64,000 nt of DNA. Origin: Agarilytica rhodophyticola (GTDB lineage: Bacteria; Pseudomonadota; Gammaproteobacteria; Pseudomonadales; Cellvibrionaceae). Under the pieces are notes generated by a model, which saw only the letters and a program-made list of their open reading frames with translations, made no database searches and was not told the DNA's origin. The position numbers and the translations under genes were made by a program. Numbering within the stretch: position 1 is the first letter of the stretch; the number at the start of each line of letters is the position of its first letter. Below, in pieces: positions 44,672 through 53,945 of the stretch. The stretch lies in assembly GCF_002157225.2 (NCBI RefSeq), contig NZ_CP020038.1:186001-250000 (forward strand), in the 5' to 3' direction.

Positions 44672-45757
44672 GTGAAGCCTATATTCAAGGTCGCTATCGT
44701 CTGTGCCTGTCTGGCATTTTTTTCAAATATAAGTTCTGCTGCTGATAAGGTATATCGCTGGCGTTTGGCCGAGACCTGGGGGCCTAACTTTCCGCTGTTT
44801 GGTGATGCCACCAAAAATATGGCAGAAATGGTAAAAGAAATGTCTGGTGGTCGTTTGTTAATTAGAATTGATTCTGCTAACAGACATAAATCAGCTTTGG
44901 GAATTTTTGATTTCGTTAAAAATGGCCAATATCAAATGGGTCATTCTGCATCCTATTATTGGAAAGGCAAAGATATTCATACATTATTTTTCACTACCCT
45001 CCCCTTTGGCATGACGACTCCAGAGCAATACGCTTGGTTTTACCATGGTGGTGGTATGGAACTAATGAAAGAAGTTTATGACAAGTATGGCATTCTTTCA
45101 TTTCCCGGCGGAAACACTGGCAATCAAATGGGAGGCTGGTTTCGTAAAGAAATTAATAGTCTAGAAGATCTCAAAGGTTTAAAAATGCGCATTCCTGGAT
45201 TTGCTGGTGAAGTATTAGCAAAACTAGGTGCCAAGCCAACAAATATTCCCTCTGGCGAACTTTATACTGCGTTAGAAAGGAAGACTATCGATGCTCTTGA
45301 GTGGGTTGGTCCATCTCTCGATTTGCGCATGGGTTTTCATAAGATTGCACCATATTATTATACCGGGTGGCATGAGCCTGCAACAGAAATGCAGTTTATG
45401 GTAAATAAAAAAGCATTTGATAGCCTACCAGAAGACTTACAAAAAATTCTTACTATTGCAATGCGTACGGCGGCCTATGACATGTATGTACAGGCTATGC
45501 ATATGAGTGCTACTAACTTGGCTGAGCTACAAAAAAATTACCCAAACGTAAAACTAAAAACTTTTCCTAAACCTGTTATGGAAGCGATACGCAAAGCAAA
45601 CGATGAGTTGCTAACTCAGTTTGCTAATGACGATCCTATGTCAAAACGTATTCTCGATTCTATCCACCAGTACGGGGAAGAAGTTCGCGCTTGGACCAAT
45701 TTTTCTGATCGAGCCTATCTCGATAGTTTTGACCCCGTATCTTCTCCTGACGAATAG
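44672..45757 (+). CDS. dctP: TRAP transporter substrate-binding protein (DctP)
   Basis: The 361-residue periplasmic binding protein has a signal peptide (MKPIFKVAIVCACLAFFSNISSA). The mature part has the TRAP DctP fold; the conserved ALEWVGPSLDLRMGFHKIAPYYYTGWHEP region (from residue ~210) binds the substrate carboxylate in 2-keto-acid and lactate binders of the TakP/TTHA0766 group. The GTG start at 44672 has GGAG at 44661-44664; an upstream in-frame extension has no signal peptide. It is the first gene of dctPQM plus porin. Lactate or a 2-oxo acid is the best guess for the ligand. Confidence 0.88.
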   Translation: MKPIFKVAIVCACLAFFSNISSAADKVYRWRLAETWGPNFPLFGDATKNMAEMVKEMSGGRLLIRIDSANRHKSALGIFDFVKNGQYQMGHSASYYWKGKDIHTLFFTTLPFGMTTPEQYAWFYHGGGMELMKEVYDKYGILSFPGGNTGNQMGGWFRKEINSLEDLKGLKMRIPGFAGEVLAKLGAKPTNIPSGELYTALERKTIDALEWVGPSLDLRMGFHKIAPYYYTGWHEPATEMQFMVNKKAFDSLPEDLQKILTIAMRTAAYDMYVQAMHMSATNLAELQKNYPNVKLKTFPKPVMEAIRKANDELLTQFANDDPMSKRILDSIHQYGEEVRAWTNFSDRAYLDSFDPVSSPDE

Positions 45758-45860
45758 TTTCCAACATCTAATTTTTTACTCCCCTAAAATCCTTAAATAA
45801 CAGCGTAAAGCCTTAAATGGAGTTGCGCTGTAGCTTAGATTTAATTTGGCTAGAAATAAT

Positions 45861-46382
45861 ATGCAACTGATAATTACTCCTTTAAATAAGGTAATTGATT
45901 TCGTCGGAGCGCTGTGTGGCATTTTGATGTTTTTGATGTTACTTAATGTTTTTTACGATGTATTAGCGAGATACGTTTTCAATGATGTAAGTATTGGCAT
46001 GCAGGAACTAGAGTGGCACTTTTTTTCCGCTATGTTTATGTTCGGTATTGGTTATACCCTTAAGGAAGATGGGCATGTGAGGGTCGACGTTTTTTATGAT
46101 CAAATGCCAGTTAAAGTACAAGCTTGTATTAATATACTTGGATCTTTATTTCTAGCTTTGCCAGCATCTGTGTTGGTTTTATATTTTGGTATCGACTATA
46201 CCTATGAATCTTATGAAATGGGTGAAGGTAGTGCTGACCCTGGTGGCTTGCCTAATCGTTGGATTATTCGTTCAGTAATTCCTATTTCTTCAGCTTTTGT
46301 TGTTCTTTGTTTGCTGCAGGTTGTATTAACCCAAATCCAATTATTGTTGGGTAAGGTTAACCATTCAGAGAAGGATGCTTAA
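45861..46382 (+). CDS. dctQ: TRAP transporter small permease subunit (DctQ)
   Basis: The 173-residue membrane protein has four helices and the DctQ signature FMLLNVFYDVLARYVFN near residue ~30 and ELEWHFFSAMF in the second helix. It pairs with the large permease in the membrane. The ATG at 45861 fits other family members, although the ribosome site is weak. The gene ends 2 bp before dctM. Confidence 0.85.
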   Translation: MQLIITPLNKVIDFVGALCGILMFLMLLNVFYDVLARYVFNDVSIGMQELEWHFFSAMFMFGIGYTLKEDGHVRVDVFYDQMPVKVQACINILGSLFLALPASVLVLYFGIDYTYESYEMGEGSADPGGLPNRWIIRSVIPISSAFVVLCLLQVVLTQIQLLLGKVNHSEKDA

Positions 46383-46384
46383 TA

Positions 46385-47665
46385 ATGATTGGAATTGTAT
46401 TGTTCGTTGTTGCATTGTTAATGCTTTTTCTTGGTTATTCTGTGGCATATACCTTTGCCGGTGTTTCTGTGCTAGTCGGCGTGACGATGTTAGGCATGGA
46501 TCTATTCTCTTTTATGCCCTATCGAATTATGAGCATAATGGAAAATACAACCTTAATGGCAATTCCCATGTTTATTTTTATGGGGGTTGTACTGCAAAAG
46601 TCTGGCTTAGCAGAACGTATGTTGGAGTCATCTGCTAAATTATTTGGTGGTATTTCCGGTGGTGTTGCGATTTCTACCGTTGTAGTTGGTGCTTTACTTG
46701 CTGCTTCCACTGGAGTTGTAGGAGCAAGTGTCGTTGCCATGGGAGTTATCTCTCTGCCAGTAATGCTAAAAAACAACTATCATCAGCCGACTGCGGCAGG
46801 CGTTATCTGTGCATCAGGCACTCTGGGGCAGATAATTCCACCATCCATCATTTTGATAATCTTAGGTGATGTTATGGGGATATCCGTAGGTGATTTATTC
46901 AAAGCTGCGGTGTTGCCTGGTGTTTTACTGATTGTCTGCTATATTTTATATATTTTATTACTTGGTAAAGCAAAACCTCACTACTGTCCTCCTATTGTTC
47001 AAAATGAAGATCGTTCCGAGCTAATAATACAAGCTATTAAAGATGTGGTACCTCCACTTATCCTAATAGTCGCAGTATTGGGATCTATTTTCGGCGGTAT
47101 AGCAACGCCCACCGAGTCATCCTCCATTGGTTCTATGGGAGCTATTTTACTATCTACCTTATACGGTGGATTCTCTTTTAAAAAGATAAAAGATTCTACA
47201 CTTGAAACTGTAAAAGTTACCTCGATGATATTTGCTGTATTATTAGGTGCCACAGCTTTTTCAATGGTATTTAGTTACTCCGGCAGTGATTACTTAGTGG
47301 AAGAATTTATTTTAGGATTACCTGGAGAAAAATGGACTTTTATTCTACTCTCTATGGTTGCCATTTTAATTTTAGGATTTTTTATAGACTTTATTGAAAT
47401 TGCTTTTCTTGTTGTACCAATTCTGACCCCTATCGCACTATCTTTAAATATCGACATGGTTTGGTTTGCAATTCTAATTGCAATGAATTTGCAATCTTCT
47501 TTTTTAACCCCTCCATTCGGCTTTAGTTTATTTTATCTCAAAGGTGTTGCGCCAAAATCGATGAAGACGACTACTATATATAAAGGTGTTATACCTTTCA
47601 TCATTATACAAATAGTTGTGCTTGCATTAGTTGTTTTATTTCCGAAATACCTAATTGTATTTTAG
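46385..47665 (+). CDS. dctM: TRAP transporter large permease subunit (DctM)
   Basis: The 426-residue protein has 12-13 hydrophobic helices. DctM family motifs include AIPMFIFMGVVLQKSGLA (~54-72), CASGTLGQIIPPSIILIILGD (~142-162) and the TPTESSSIGSMGAILL segment. It forms the Na+-driven pore with DctQ. It is tightly coupled to dctQ (2-bp gap) and followed by a porin gene 149 bp later. Confidence 0.93.
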   Translation: MIGIVLFVVALLMLFLGYSVAYTFAGVSVLVGVTMLGMDLFSFMPYRIMSIMENTTLMAIPMFIFMGVVLQKSGLAERMLESSAKLFGGISGGVAISTVVVGALLAASTGVVGASVVAMGVISLPVMLKNNYHQPTAAGVICASGTLGQIIPPSIILIILGDVMGISVGDLFKAAVLPGVLLIVCYILYILLLGKAKPHYCPPIVQNEDRSELIIQAIKDVVPPLILIVAVLGSIFGGIATPTESSSIGSMGAILLSTLYGGFSFKKIKDSTLETVKVTSMIFAVLLGATAFSMVFSYSGSDYLVEEFILGLPGEKWTFILLSMVAILILGFFIDFIEIAFLVVPILTPIALSLNIDMVWFAILIAMNLQSSFLTPPFGFSLFYLKGVAPKSMKTTTIYKGVIPFIIIQIVVLALVVLFPKYLIVF

Positions 47666-47814
47666 TTGTTAAATATCGATGAGGCATAAAAAAATATTTA
47701 TTAGAGGATACCTTTATTATGAGGTTTTTTGCTGAAGCTGTGCGGACGGATAATAACACGATTGGGCTGAAGTCTTACTCGATCAAACTATACTAATAAA
47801 AAACGGAAGGCATC

Positions 47815-48942
47815 ATGAAAAATATATTATCCATTTCTTTTCTGGTTTGTGTTATTGCCAGTCTTAATCCTTTTCAATTTGCTTCAGCAGTTGAAATATT
47901 GAATGTCGAAACAGAAACAGGAACGACGAAAGTTTCTATTGGTGGCTATGCTAAAGTAGATTTGCGTCATGTAAACGGTGATATTGCCCATCAAGATTAT
48001 TGGGTAGCGAATTTCCCCGGTGGTCGTCCTATTGAGACTTCTCATACCGAGTTCAATGTCAGAGAATCCCGTTTTAATATAAAAGTTACTCATGGTGAAG
48101 TTTCAGGTTTAGTAGAGGTCGACTATTATGGTGGTGGCGGTAACGAAGTGGTAAGTAATTCATCTAACCCTCGTTTACGTCATTTTTATATTAACTATAA
48201 AAACTGGATGGTAGGTCAAAACTGGTCGACTTTCATGTCCTTAGCTGCTTTGCCTGAAGCTTTAGATTTTGGTGGGCCACACGTGGGTGAAGTCTTTGTT
48301 CGTCAAACGCAGGTTCGTTACACTGCTGGCCCCTGGCAATTTGCTATCGAAAACCCTGAAACAAGTGGTGATGGTGATACAGGTGTTCCACTGAGTGCTG
48401 TTGGTTTGTCTGGTGAACAAGCAGATCCAGATGAAGCGACACCAGACCTTATTGGCCGATACAATATGAAAGGCAAATGGGGCGAACTCTCTTTTAGCTT
48501 ATTGGCTCGTATTATTGACCAAGGTGGATTAGATGAAACGGTTGTTGCAGGCAATATTGCCGGGCGCATTTATGTCTTTGAAAAGGATGATATTCGCTTT
48601 CAGGTGAGTGCAGGTGATCCAGGTCGTTACGTTGCGGCCGGCTTGACTCCAGATGTTGTCACTAATCCTGAAACCGATGAATTAGAGGTGGAGTCGACAG
48701 TGGCTTACACCCTTGCATATCGTCACTTTTGGGCACCAGGGCTGCGTAGTACAGCGTTTTATGGCACTGCTGAAACAGATATTCTCGAACGAGATAGAGC
48801 TCACTGGGGAGTTAATTTAATTAACGCTATCACCAACAGACTTGACGTAGGAGCCGAGGTGGGTAACTACTCGATCAGTGATGAAGGCATTGATGATATC
48901 GATTCAAATTATTTTCAAATCTCAACTATGTTCAAGTTTTAG
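47815..48942 (+). CDS. DcaP-like trimeric outer-membrane porin
   Basis: A 375-residue outer-membrane protein with a signal peptide (~25 residues, ending FASA). The N-terminal strands (VSIGGYAKVDLRHVNGDI, then RESRFNIKVTH) and the later RHFYINYKNWMVGQNWSTFMSL stretch are the DcaP family pattern. It ends in an aromatic strand (ISTMFKF). DcaP-type porins admit small dicarboxylates and other carboxylic acids, which fits its place after a TRAP system. It probably brings the same substrate across the outer membrane. Confidence 0.85.
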   Translation: MKNILSISFLVCVIASLNPFQFASAVEILNVETETGTTKVSIGGYAKVDLRHVNGDIAHQDYWVANFPGGRPIETSHTEFNVRESRFNIKVTHGEVSGLVEVDYYGGGGNEVVSNSSNPRLRHFYINYKNWMVGQNWSTFMSLAALPEALDFGGPHVGEVFVRQTQVRYTAGPWQFAIENPETSGDGDTGVPLSAVGLSGEQADPDEATPDLIGRYNMKGKWGELSFSLLARIIDQGGLDETVVAGNIAGRIYVFEKDDIRFQVSAGDPGRYVAAGLTPDVVTNPETDELEVESTVAYTLAYRHFWAPGLRSTAFYGTAETDILERDRAHWGVNLINAITNRLDVGAEVGNYSISDEGIDDIDSNYFQISTMFKF

Positions 48943-49000
48943 AAAATTTTGAAGTCAAATAATTTTCGTACAGCCCCCTAAATAAAAAGAAAGAATATTT

Positions 49001-49921
49001 TCAGTAAAAATACTCTTTCTTTTTATCGTAAGCTAAACGTAAATGTTCCACCAACAGTTTGAGCTTTTGATCAGGCTGTCGGCTGCGAGGATACACTGCA
49101 TAGATACCTATATGTTTGGCCGAATGCTCGGTCAGTATGGAAACTAATTTGTTATTAATAAGATCTTCATGTACTAAAGCTCGGGGCAGGTAAGCAATGC
49201 CAAAATCGCATAGAGCAGCCTGTCTGAGTGAGTCCAAGTTATTGGTGTGAAAACGTCCGTGCACTTGGATTTGATATTCTTGCTCGCTATTCTTGAATAA
49301 CCAATGATCGGGTCCAGAGCCTTCGTATTTATAAATTAGGCAGTGGTGGTTGACTAAGTCGGAAGGGTCTTGTGGGTGGCCTTGTGCACGCAGGTAATTA
49401 GGACTTGCGCAAACTATCCAGTCAGAGTCTATTAAACGTCGAGCGACGAAACTAGAATCTTCAAGATAGGCTGTACGAATAGCGAGATCGAAACCCTCTT
49501 CTATCATGTCGACAAAACGATTTTCTATAAATAGCTCTACATTAACTTGGGGATATTGCTGGCAAAACTGTGCGATGGCCTGACTTAATACCAAGCGTCC
49601 AGATACAGCTGGCATGGTAATCTTAATTTTTCCGTGAATAGCATTACCATAGCTTGCAACCGCATCTTCGGCATCTTGTAAGGCCAGTTTTGCCAAGCGC
49701 GCTTTGCCGTATAAGGCTTTTCCTGCATCGGTCAGATTGAGTTTACGGGTAGTACGATAAAGTAACTGGGTATTCATGGCTTGTTCTAAACGGCTAATCC
49801 TTTTGCTTACCACAGAGTTAGTGAGTTCCAGTTGTTCAGCGACAGCGGAGAAAGATCCGTTTTCTACTACTCTTGCGAATAAAACAATATCGTCTGCTTT
49901 AACCATGGCCTTGATGTCCAA
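49001..49921 (-). CDS. LysR-family transcriptional regulator
   Basis: The 306-residue protein has an LTTR HTH (~8-65; FSAVAEQLELTNSVVSKRISRLEQAMNTQLLYRTTRKLNLTDAG), close to the CrgA/DmlR-type group, and an effector-binding domain after residue 95. It is divergent from a large FAD/Fe-S dehydrogenase gene and convergent with the porin gene. The divergent arrangement suggests it controls the dehydrogenase, possibly with the transport operon. Confidence 0.9.
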   Translation of the reverse strand: MDIKAMVKADDIVLFARVVENGSFSAVAEQLELTNSVVSKRISRLEQAMNTQLLYRTTRKLNLTDAGKALYGKARLAKLALQDAEDAVASYGNAIHGKIKITMPAVSGRLVLSQAIAQFCQQYPQVNVELFIENRFVDMIEEGFDLAIRTAYLEDSSFVARRLIDSDWIVCASPNYLRAQGHPQDPSDLVNHHCLIYKYEGSGPDHWLFKNSEQEYQIQVHGRFHTNNLDSLRQAALCDFGIAYLPRALVHEDLINNKLVSILTEHSAKHIGIYAVYPRSRQPDQKLKLLVEHLRLAYDKKKEYFY

Positions 49922-50237
49922 ATAGTATTATGTCAAAAAAGGAAATAAATATTATCTTTTAAGATGATATATCAATAATTAGCTAGAAGGTACAGTAACT
50001 ACCTGTTCAGAAACGTGTATAGCGCGCGATTTTGGCTTCATTAATAAAAATACGATTTTATTGGTATATAAAATAAAGAGCTTTAAGTCGTCGGTTTTAT
50101 GTATTACATCCTTGTTGTGCAACTAGTGTCTGTTTTTGACCTATCGTTAAGCAGTGCTAGTTATATAATTGTAATGCTGAATTAAACTATCGATTTTTGT
50201 TTTATCACAGCTTTTTTAATAATTATAGGTGCAATCC
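49922..50237. promoter_or_regulatory. Divergent promoter region of lysR and the dehydrogenase gene
   Basis: 316 bp between two divergent genes. LysR regulators usually bind such regions at T-N11-A sites, but I could not pick out one with confidence. The stretch is AT-rich and otherwise empty. Confidence 0.4.
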
Positions 50238-53075
50238 ATGGCTGCAAATTGGTCTGATTTTTTAGATGCTCTGCGTAAAGATCTAAGTAGTGAGCATATT
50301 ATTGAAGACTTAACTCGGCGACGTGCCATGGGGGTGGATGCGAGCTTTTACAGTTTGGTTCCTAAGCTGGTGTTGCAGCTTGACGATATTTATCAAGTGC
50401 AATATGCGGTAAAAATGTGCTATCGATTTTCTATACCTCTGACTTTTCGTGCGGCAGGGACTAGCCTGTCTGGGCAAGCCATTTCTGACTCTGTTCTACT
50501 TACTTTATCTAACAAATGGCGCGGGCACGAAATCCTAGATAATGGTGATCGTATTCGTTTACAACCAGGTGTTATTGGTGCAGATGCAAACCGCTATCTC
50601 GCGCCTTTTAACCGTAAAATAGGCCCTGATCCTGCATCAATAAACGCTTGTAAAATAGGTGGCATAGTCGCTAACAATGCGTCGGGAATGTGCTGTGGTG
50701 TTGCTAACAATAGTTATCACACTCTTCATTCCATGGAAGTTATGTTGGCTGACGGCACTATTCTTAAGAGTGATGACGAAAATAGTATTAGAGCTTTTAG
50801 AGAATCCCACAAAAAAATACTAGATGGATTAGAAGAGCTTGCGCGAACAATTAAAAATGACAGCCACCTAGAAGAGCTGATTAGACACAAATACAGAATT
50901 AAAAATACGACAGGTTACGCGCTCAACTCCCTTATTGATTTTAATGACCCCATGGATATCCTAATTCATCTAATGGTTGGGTCTGAAGGTACCTTAGGTT
51001 TCATTTCTGAAATCACCTATAACACCGTTGTTGAGCATCAACATAAAGCGAGTGGTTTGTATCTTTTTGCGACTGCGGAGCAGGCCTGTAAAATTGTTGG
51101 CGCTTTAAGTGGGCTGAATGTGGATGCTGTAGAGTTGATGGATCAGCGAGCATTAGATTCTGTAAAAGGTAAGCCGGGCTTGCCCGATAGTTTTTGCGAT
51201 AATAATGATAGTTGTACTGCGTTGCTCATTGAAACACGTGCGGTTAACGAGGGCGAGCTATTCAACCAGATGGATGAAATTGTTAGCTTATTGGATGCTA
51301 ATCAACCTCTACAGAAAATTGCCATGACAAGCGATCCGCAAGTGAGCGCAGAATTGTGGGCCATAAGGAAGGCGACATTTCCAGCTGTTGGTGCGGTTAG
51401 GCCTGTGGGTAGCACCGTTATTATTGAAGATATTGCATTCCCATTGGATAAGTTAGCCGATGGTCTCAATCGCTTACATCAACTATTTGATGAATATAGC
51501 TATCACGATGCCATTATTTTTGGGCATGCCCTAGCTGGCAACCTGCATTTTGTATTTACTCAGTCATTTGATGAAGAACAAGAAGTACAACGCTACCATG
51601 CGTTTATGCAAGCGGTTGCACATCTAGTGGCTGTGGAATTTGAAGGCTCTTTGAAGGCTGAACATGGCACCGGACGCAATATGGCTCCCTTTGTTGAGTT
51701 GGAGTGGGGAAGTAAGGCCTATGATCTTATGTGGCGTGTTAAAGAACTTCTTGATCCAAAGAAAATTTTGAATCCCGGAGTTATTCTCAATAACAATCAG
51801 GAAGCCCATATTCAAGATTTAAAAAGTTTGCCGAAAGCAAATTCTATTGTTGATGCTTGCACCGAGTGTGGTTTTTGTGAGCCAGTATGCCCGTCAAAAA
51901 ACCTGAGCTTTACACCTAGGCAGCGTATTGCAATATGGCGTCGTATCAATGATTTACGCAGTAAAAAAGATGACTCCAATGCACTGGAGTTAAGGGAGTT
52001 GAATGAACTAGAAAAACAATATGACTATCTTGGTATCGATACATGTGCAGCTACTGGGCTCTGCGCAGAGCGCTGTCCTATAGGGATTAATACAGGTGAT
52101 CTTGTGCGTGAGCTGCGTGCCGAGCGACGAGGTAAAATGGGTGAAATCATCGCGTCTTCTAGCGCAGAACATTTTTCAGGCTTAACCAAAGCCGTTGCCG
52201 GAGGGCTTACTCTATCCTCATCCTTGAGTAAGGTGATAGGCAGTAAGGCGACAGATATCGCAGGAAAAGCACTGCATTACGGCTCAGGCAAAGCAATGCC
52301 GTTGTGGTATAGCGAGTGGCCGACTCGGGCGAAAAAATATGCAACAAATGGCAATGCGCAGGATAACTTGGAAAAACTAATTTACTTTCCCAGTTGTGCA
52401 AGTCGCAATATGGGGCCTGCGGCCAACTCAGCTGAAGATCGAAGCCAACTTGAAGTAACATCGGCGGTATTTGCAAAGGCGGGGTATCAATTAATCTTAC
52501 CTGAAAACATCGCTGGCCTTTGTTGCGGTATGCCTTATAACAGTAAGGGCTTTGCACAAAACGCCGAAAAAAAAGGCAAGGAGTTGCTTAATGCCTTAGA
52601 TGTTGTGAGTGAGCAGGGAAAAATTGCCATTATATTTGATACCAGTCCCTGTAAGTTACAGCTCCAAGAATGGAGCCATCAACTACCCATATATGAGATC
52701 AATGAGTTTGTAGCGCAATTCGTTTTAGCGCGCTTAGACATTCAACCTATTGATGAACCCATAGCATTGCATATTACCTGTAGCAGCCAAAAAATGCAGT
52801 TGGCGCCTTATTTACGTCAAATTGCTCACAGTTGTTCGACGCAGGTGATTGAGCCGGAAGACACTGCTTGCTGCGGTTTTGCGGGGGATAAAGGTATGTT
52901 TGTGCCAGAACTTAACGCCAGTGCCCTGCAAAACTTAAAGCAGCAATTACCCAATAACTGTACAAAAGGCTACAGTAATAGCCGTACCTGTGAAATTGGC
53001 TTATCCCATCACAGTGGCATTGAATATCAATCGCTCATGTATTTGCTCGATCGCGTGGCAAGTGCAGCAATTTGA
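50238..53075 (+). CDS. FAD- and Fe-S-binding 2-hydroxyacid (D-lactate/D-2-hydroxyglutarate type) dehydrogenase
   Basis: A 945-residue fusion. Residues 1-~530 are a GlcD/D-lactate-dehydrogenase-type FAD (PCMH) domain (FRAAGTSLSGQAISD ~68-82, GPDPASINACKIGGIVANNASGM, EHGTGRNMAPFVELEWG). A ferredoxin-type [4Fe-4S] unit follows (CTECGFCEPVCPSKN and CAATGLCAERCPIG, about 540-620). The C-terminus is a GlcF-like CCG heterodisulfide-reductase domain (GLCCGMPYNSKG, DTACCGFAGDKG). This layout matches quinone-linked D-lactate dehydrogenases and YdiJ-type D-2-hydroxyglutarate dehydrogenases. The ATG at 50238 has AGGT at -9. With the TRAP/porin genes nearby, lactate is a reasonable substrate; this is inference. 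Confidence 0.9.
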   Translation: MAANWSDFLDALRKDLSSEHIIEDLTRRRAMGVDASFYSLVPKLVLQLDDIYQVQYAVKMCYRFSIPLTFRAAGTSLSGQAISDSVLLTLSNKWRGHEILDNGDRIRLQPGVIGADANRYLAPFNRKIGPDPASINACKIGGIVANNASGMCCGVANNSYHTLHSMEVMLADGTILKSDDENSIRAFRESHKKILDGLEELARTIKNDSHLEELIRHKYRIKNTTGYALNSLIDFNDPMDILIHLMVGSEGTLGFISEITYNTVVEHQHKASGLYLFATAEQACKIVGALSGLNVDAVELMDQRALDSVKGKPGLPDSFCDNNDSCTALLIETRAVNEGELFNQMDEIVSLLDANQPLQKIAMTSDPQVSAELWAIRKATFPAVGAVRPVGSTVIIEDIAFPLDKLADGLNRLHQLFDEYSYHDAIIFGHALAGNLHFVFTQSFDEEQEVQRYHAFMQAVAHLVAVEFEGSLKAEHGTGRNMAPFVELEWGSKAYDLMWRVKELLDPKKILNPGVILNNNQEAHIQDLKSLPKANSIVDACTECGFCEPVCPSKNLSFTPRQRIAIWRRINDLRSKKDDSNALELRELNELEKQYDYLGIDTCAATGLCAERCPIGINTGDLVRELRAERRGKMGEIIASSSAEHFSGLTKAVAGGLTLSSSLSKVIGSKATDIAGKALHYGSGKAMPLWYSEWPTRAKKYATNGNAQDNLEKLIYFPSCASRNMGPAANSAEDRSQLEVTSAVFAKAGYQLILPENIAGLCCGMPYNSKGFAQNAEKKGKELLNALDVVSEQGKIAIIFDTSPCKLQLQEWSHQLPIYEINEFVAQFVLARLDIQPIDEPIALHITCSSQKMQLAPYLRQIAHSCSTQVIEPEDTACCGFAGDKGMFVPELNASALQNLKQQLPNNCTKGYSNSRTCEIGLSHHSGIEYQSLMYLLDRVASAAI

Positions 53076-53113
53076 ATACGCCATCATTGATCATACGATT
53101 TCTTCAACTATTC

Positions 53114-53140
53114 TAGAGCCTGTTAACAGGCTCTAACTTT
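53114..53140 (+). terminator. Terminator-like hairpin after the dehydrogenase gene
   Basis: TAGAGCCTG-TTAA-CAGGCTCTA (53114-53135) is a perfect 22-bp palindrome followed by AACTTTATTT. It lies 39 nt after the stop codon. The T-tract is interrupted. Confidence 0.7.
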
Positions 53141-53384
53141 ATTTGTATCACCGATTCTGTATTATTATTAATCCGGCGGCAGTATATGTCGGCTTAATAG
53201 CGGTGCATTGATACACCGCCGCATGTCGATAGACTCGCAAGATTCCCTTAAAGTTAAGCTGTTTCGCGCAACGGCGCTGTATTTTAAGGGACGAGGGCTA
53301 AATATATTAGGATGATATATTTAGCCGCCAGGTTAATAGCTTAATAGTAATGATGATTGCGCGGTAAGTGAAAAAGGTGATTTG
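53141..53384. other. Structured spacer upstream of the thioesterase gene
   Basis: No gene. GCGGTG/CACCGC pairs around 53200-53218, GGCTAAATATAT/ATATATTTAGCC pairs perfectly at 53296-53326 and overlaps a copy of the interspersed motif (53320-53339). The density of hairpins suggests a structured leader or small RNA, not tested. Confidence 0.3.
53320..53339. repeat. Interspersed palindromic motif, copy 2 (partial)
   Basis: TTTAGC-CGCCAGGTTAATAG shares the right half CGCCAGGTTAATAG exactly with copy 1 at 36264-36286. It lies 45 bp upstream of the thioesterase start. Confidence 0.45.
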
Positions 53385-53834
53385 ATGGAGTCTAGCAGTA
53401 TTAACTGGGACTATCCCGAGCCATTTTTATTAGATGTTAGTGTTGATGCATCTCATATTGACGGCTTAAAGCATGTTAACAATGCAGTGTATGTTAGTTG
53501 GTGTGAAGATGCAGGATGGGCACATTCTATTGAGTTAGGATTGGGCATTGATGATTATCATAATTTAAATCGTGCAATGGCTATCCGCCACAGTGAGTTT
53601 GACTACCTTCAAGCGGGCTACCTCAATGATCAATTATTAGTAGCTACTTGGCTCACGGCAAGTGATGGTAAGTTAGCAATGGAGCGGCGTTTTCAACTGC
53701 TACGCAAAAGTGATGGCGCCACGCTCTTAAGAGCGCGTTGGGACTTAGTCTGTATTGAAATTACTAGTGGCCGGCCAAAAAGAATGCCTGAAGATTTTAA
53801 ACGTATATATGGGGCTGCTGTTATTGACCTGTAA
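53385..53834 (+). CDS. Acyl-CoA thioesterase, hotdog fold (4HBT/YbgC-like)
   Basis: A 149-residue hotdog protein. The motif SHIDGLKHVNNAVYVSWCEDAGW (~23-45) is the 4-hydroxybenzoyl-CoA thioesterase-type start, with the catalytic Asp in HIDGLKHVNN. It hydrolyses acyl-CoA in the cytosol; the chain or ring preference is not evident. The ATG at 53385 has AAGG at -10. It is convergent with the DUF900-like hydrolase gene. Confidence 0.85.
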   Translation: MESSSINWDYPEPFLLDVSVDASHIDGLKHVNNAVYVSWCEDAGWAHSIELGLGIDDYHNLNRAMAIRHSEFDYLQAGYLNDQLLVATWLTASDGKLAMERRFQLLRKSDGATLLRARWDLVCIEITSGRPKRMPEDFKRIYGAAVIDL

Positions 53835-53884
53835 TAGATTGAAGATTACCTAATAGAAAAACATAGGCTATTACCTGACAGACT

Positions 53885-53906
53885 TTCAGTACATCCTTGT
53901 ACTGAA
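53885..53906. terminator. Convergent terminator hairpin
   Basis: TTCAGTACA (53885-53893) and TGTACTGAA (53898-53906) pair perfectly around TCCT. It lies between the stop codons of two convergent genes, so it could serve both. Confidence 0.55.
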
Positions 53907-53945
53907 GTGTTATCTTTATTACCGCTTTATTCGTTAATAGCTATA

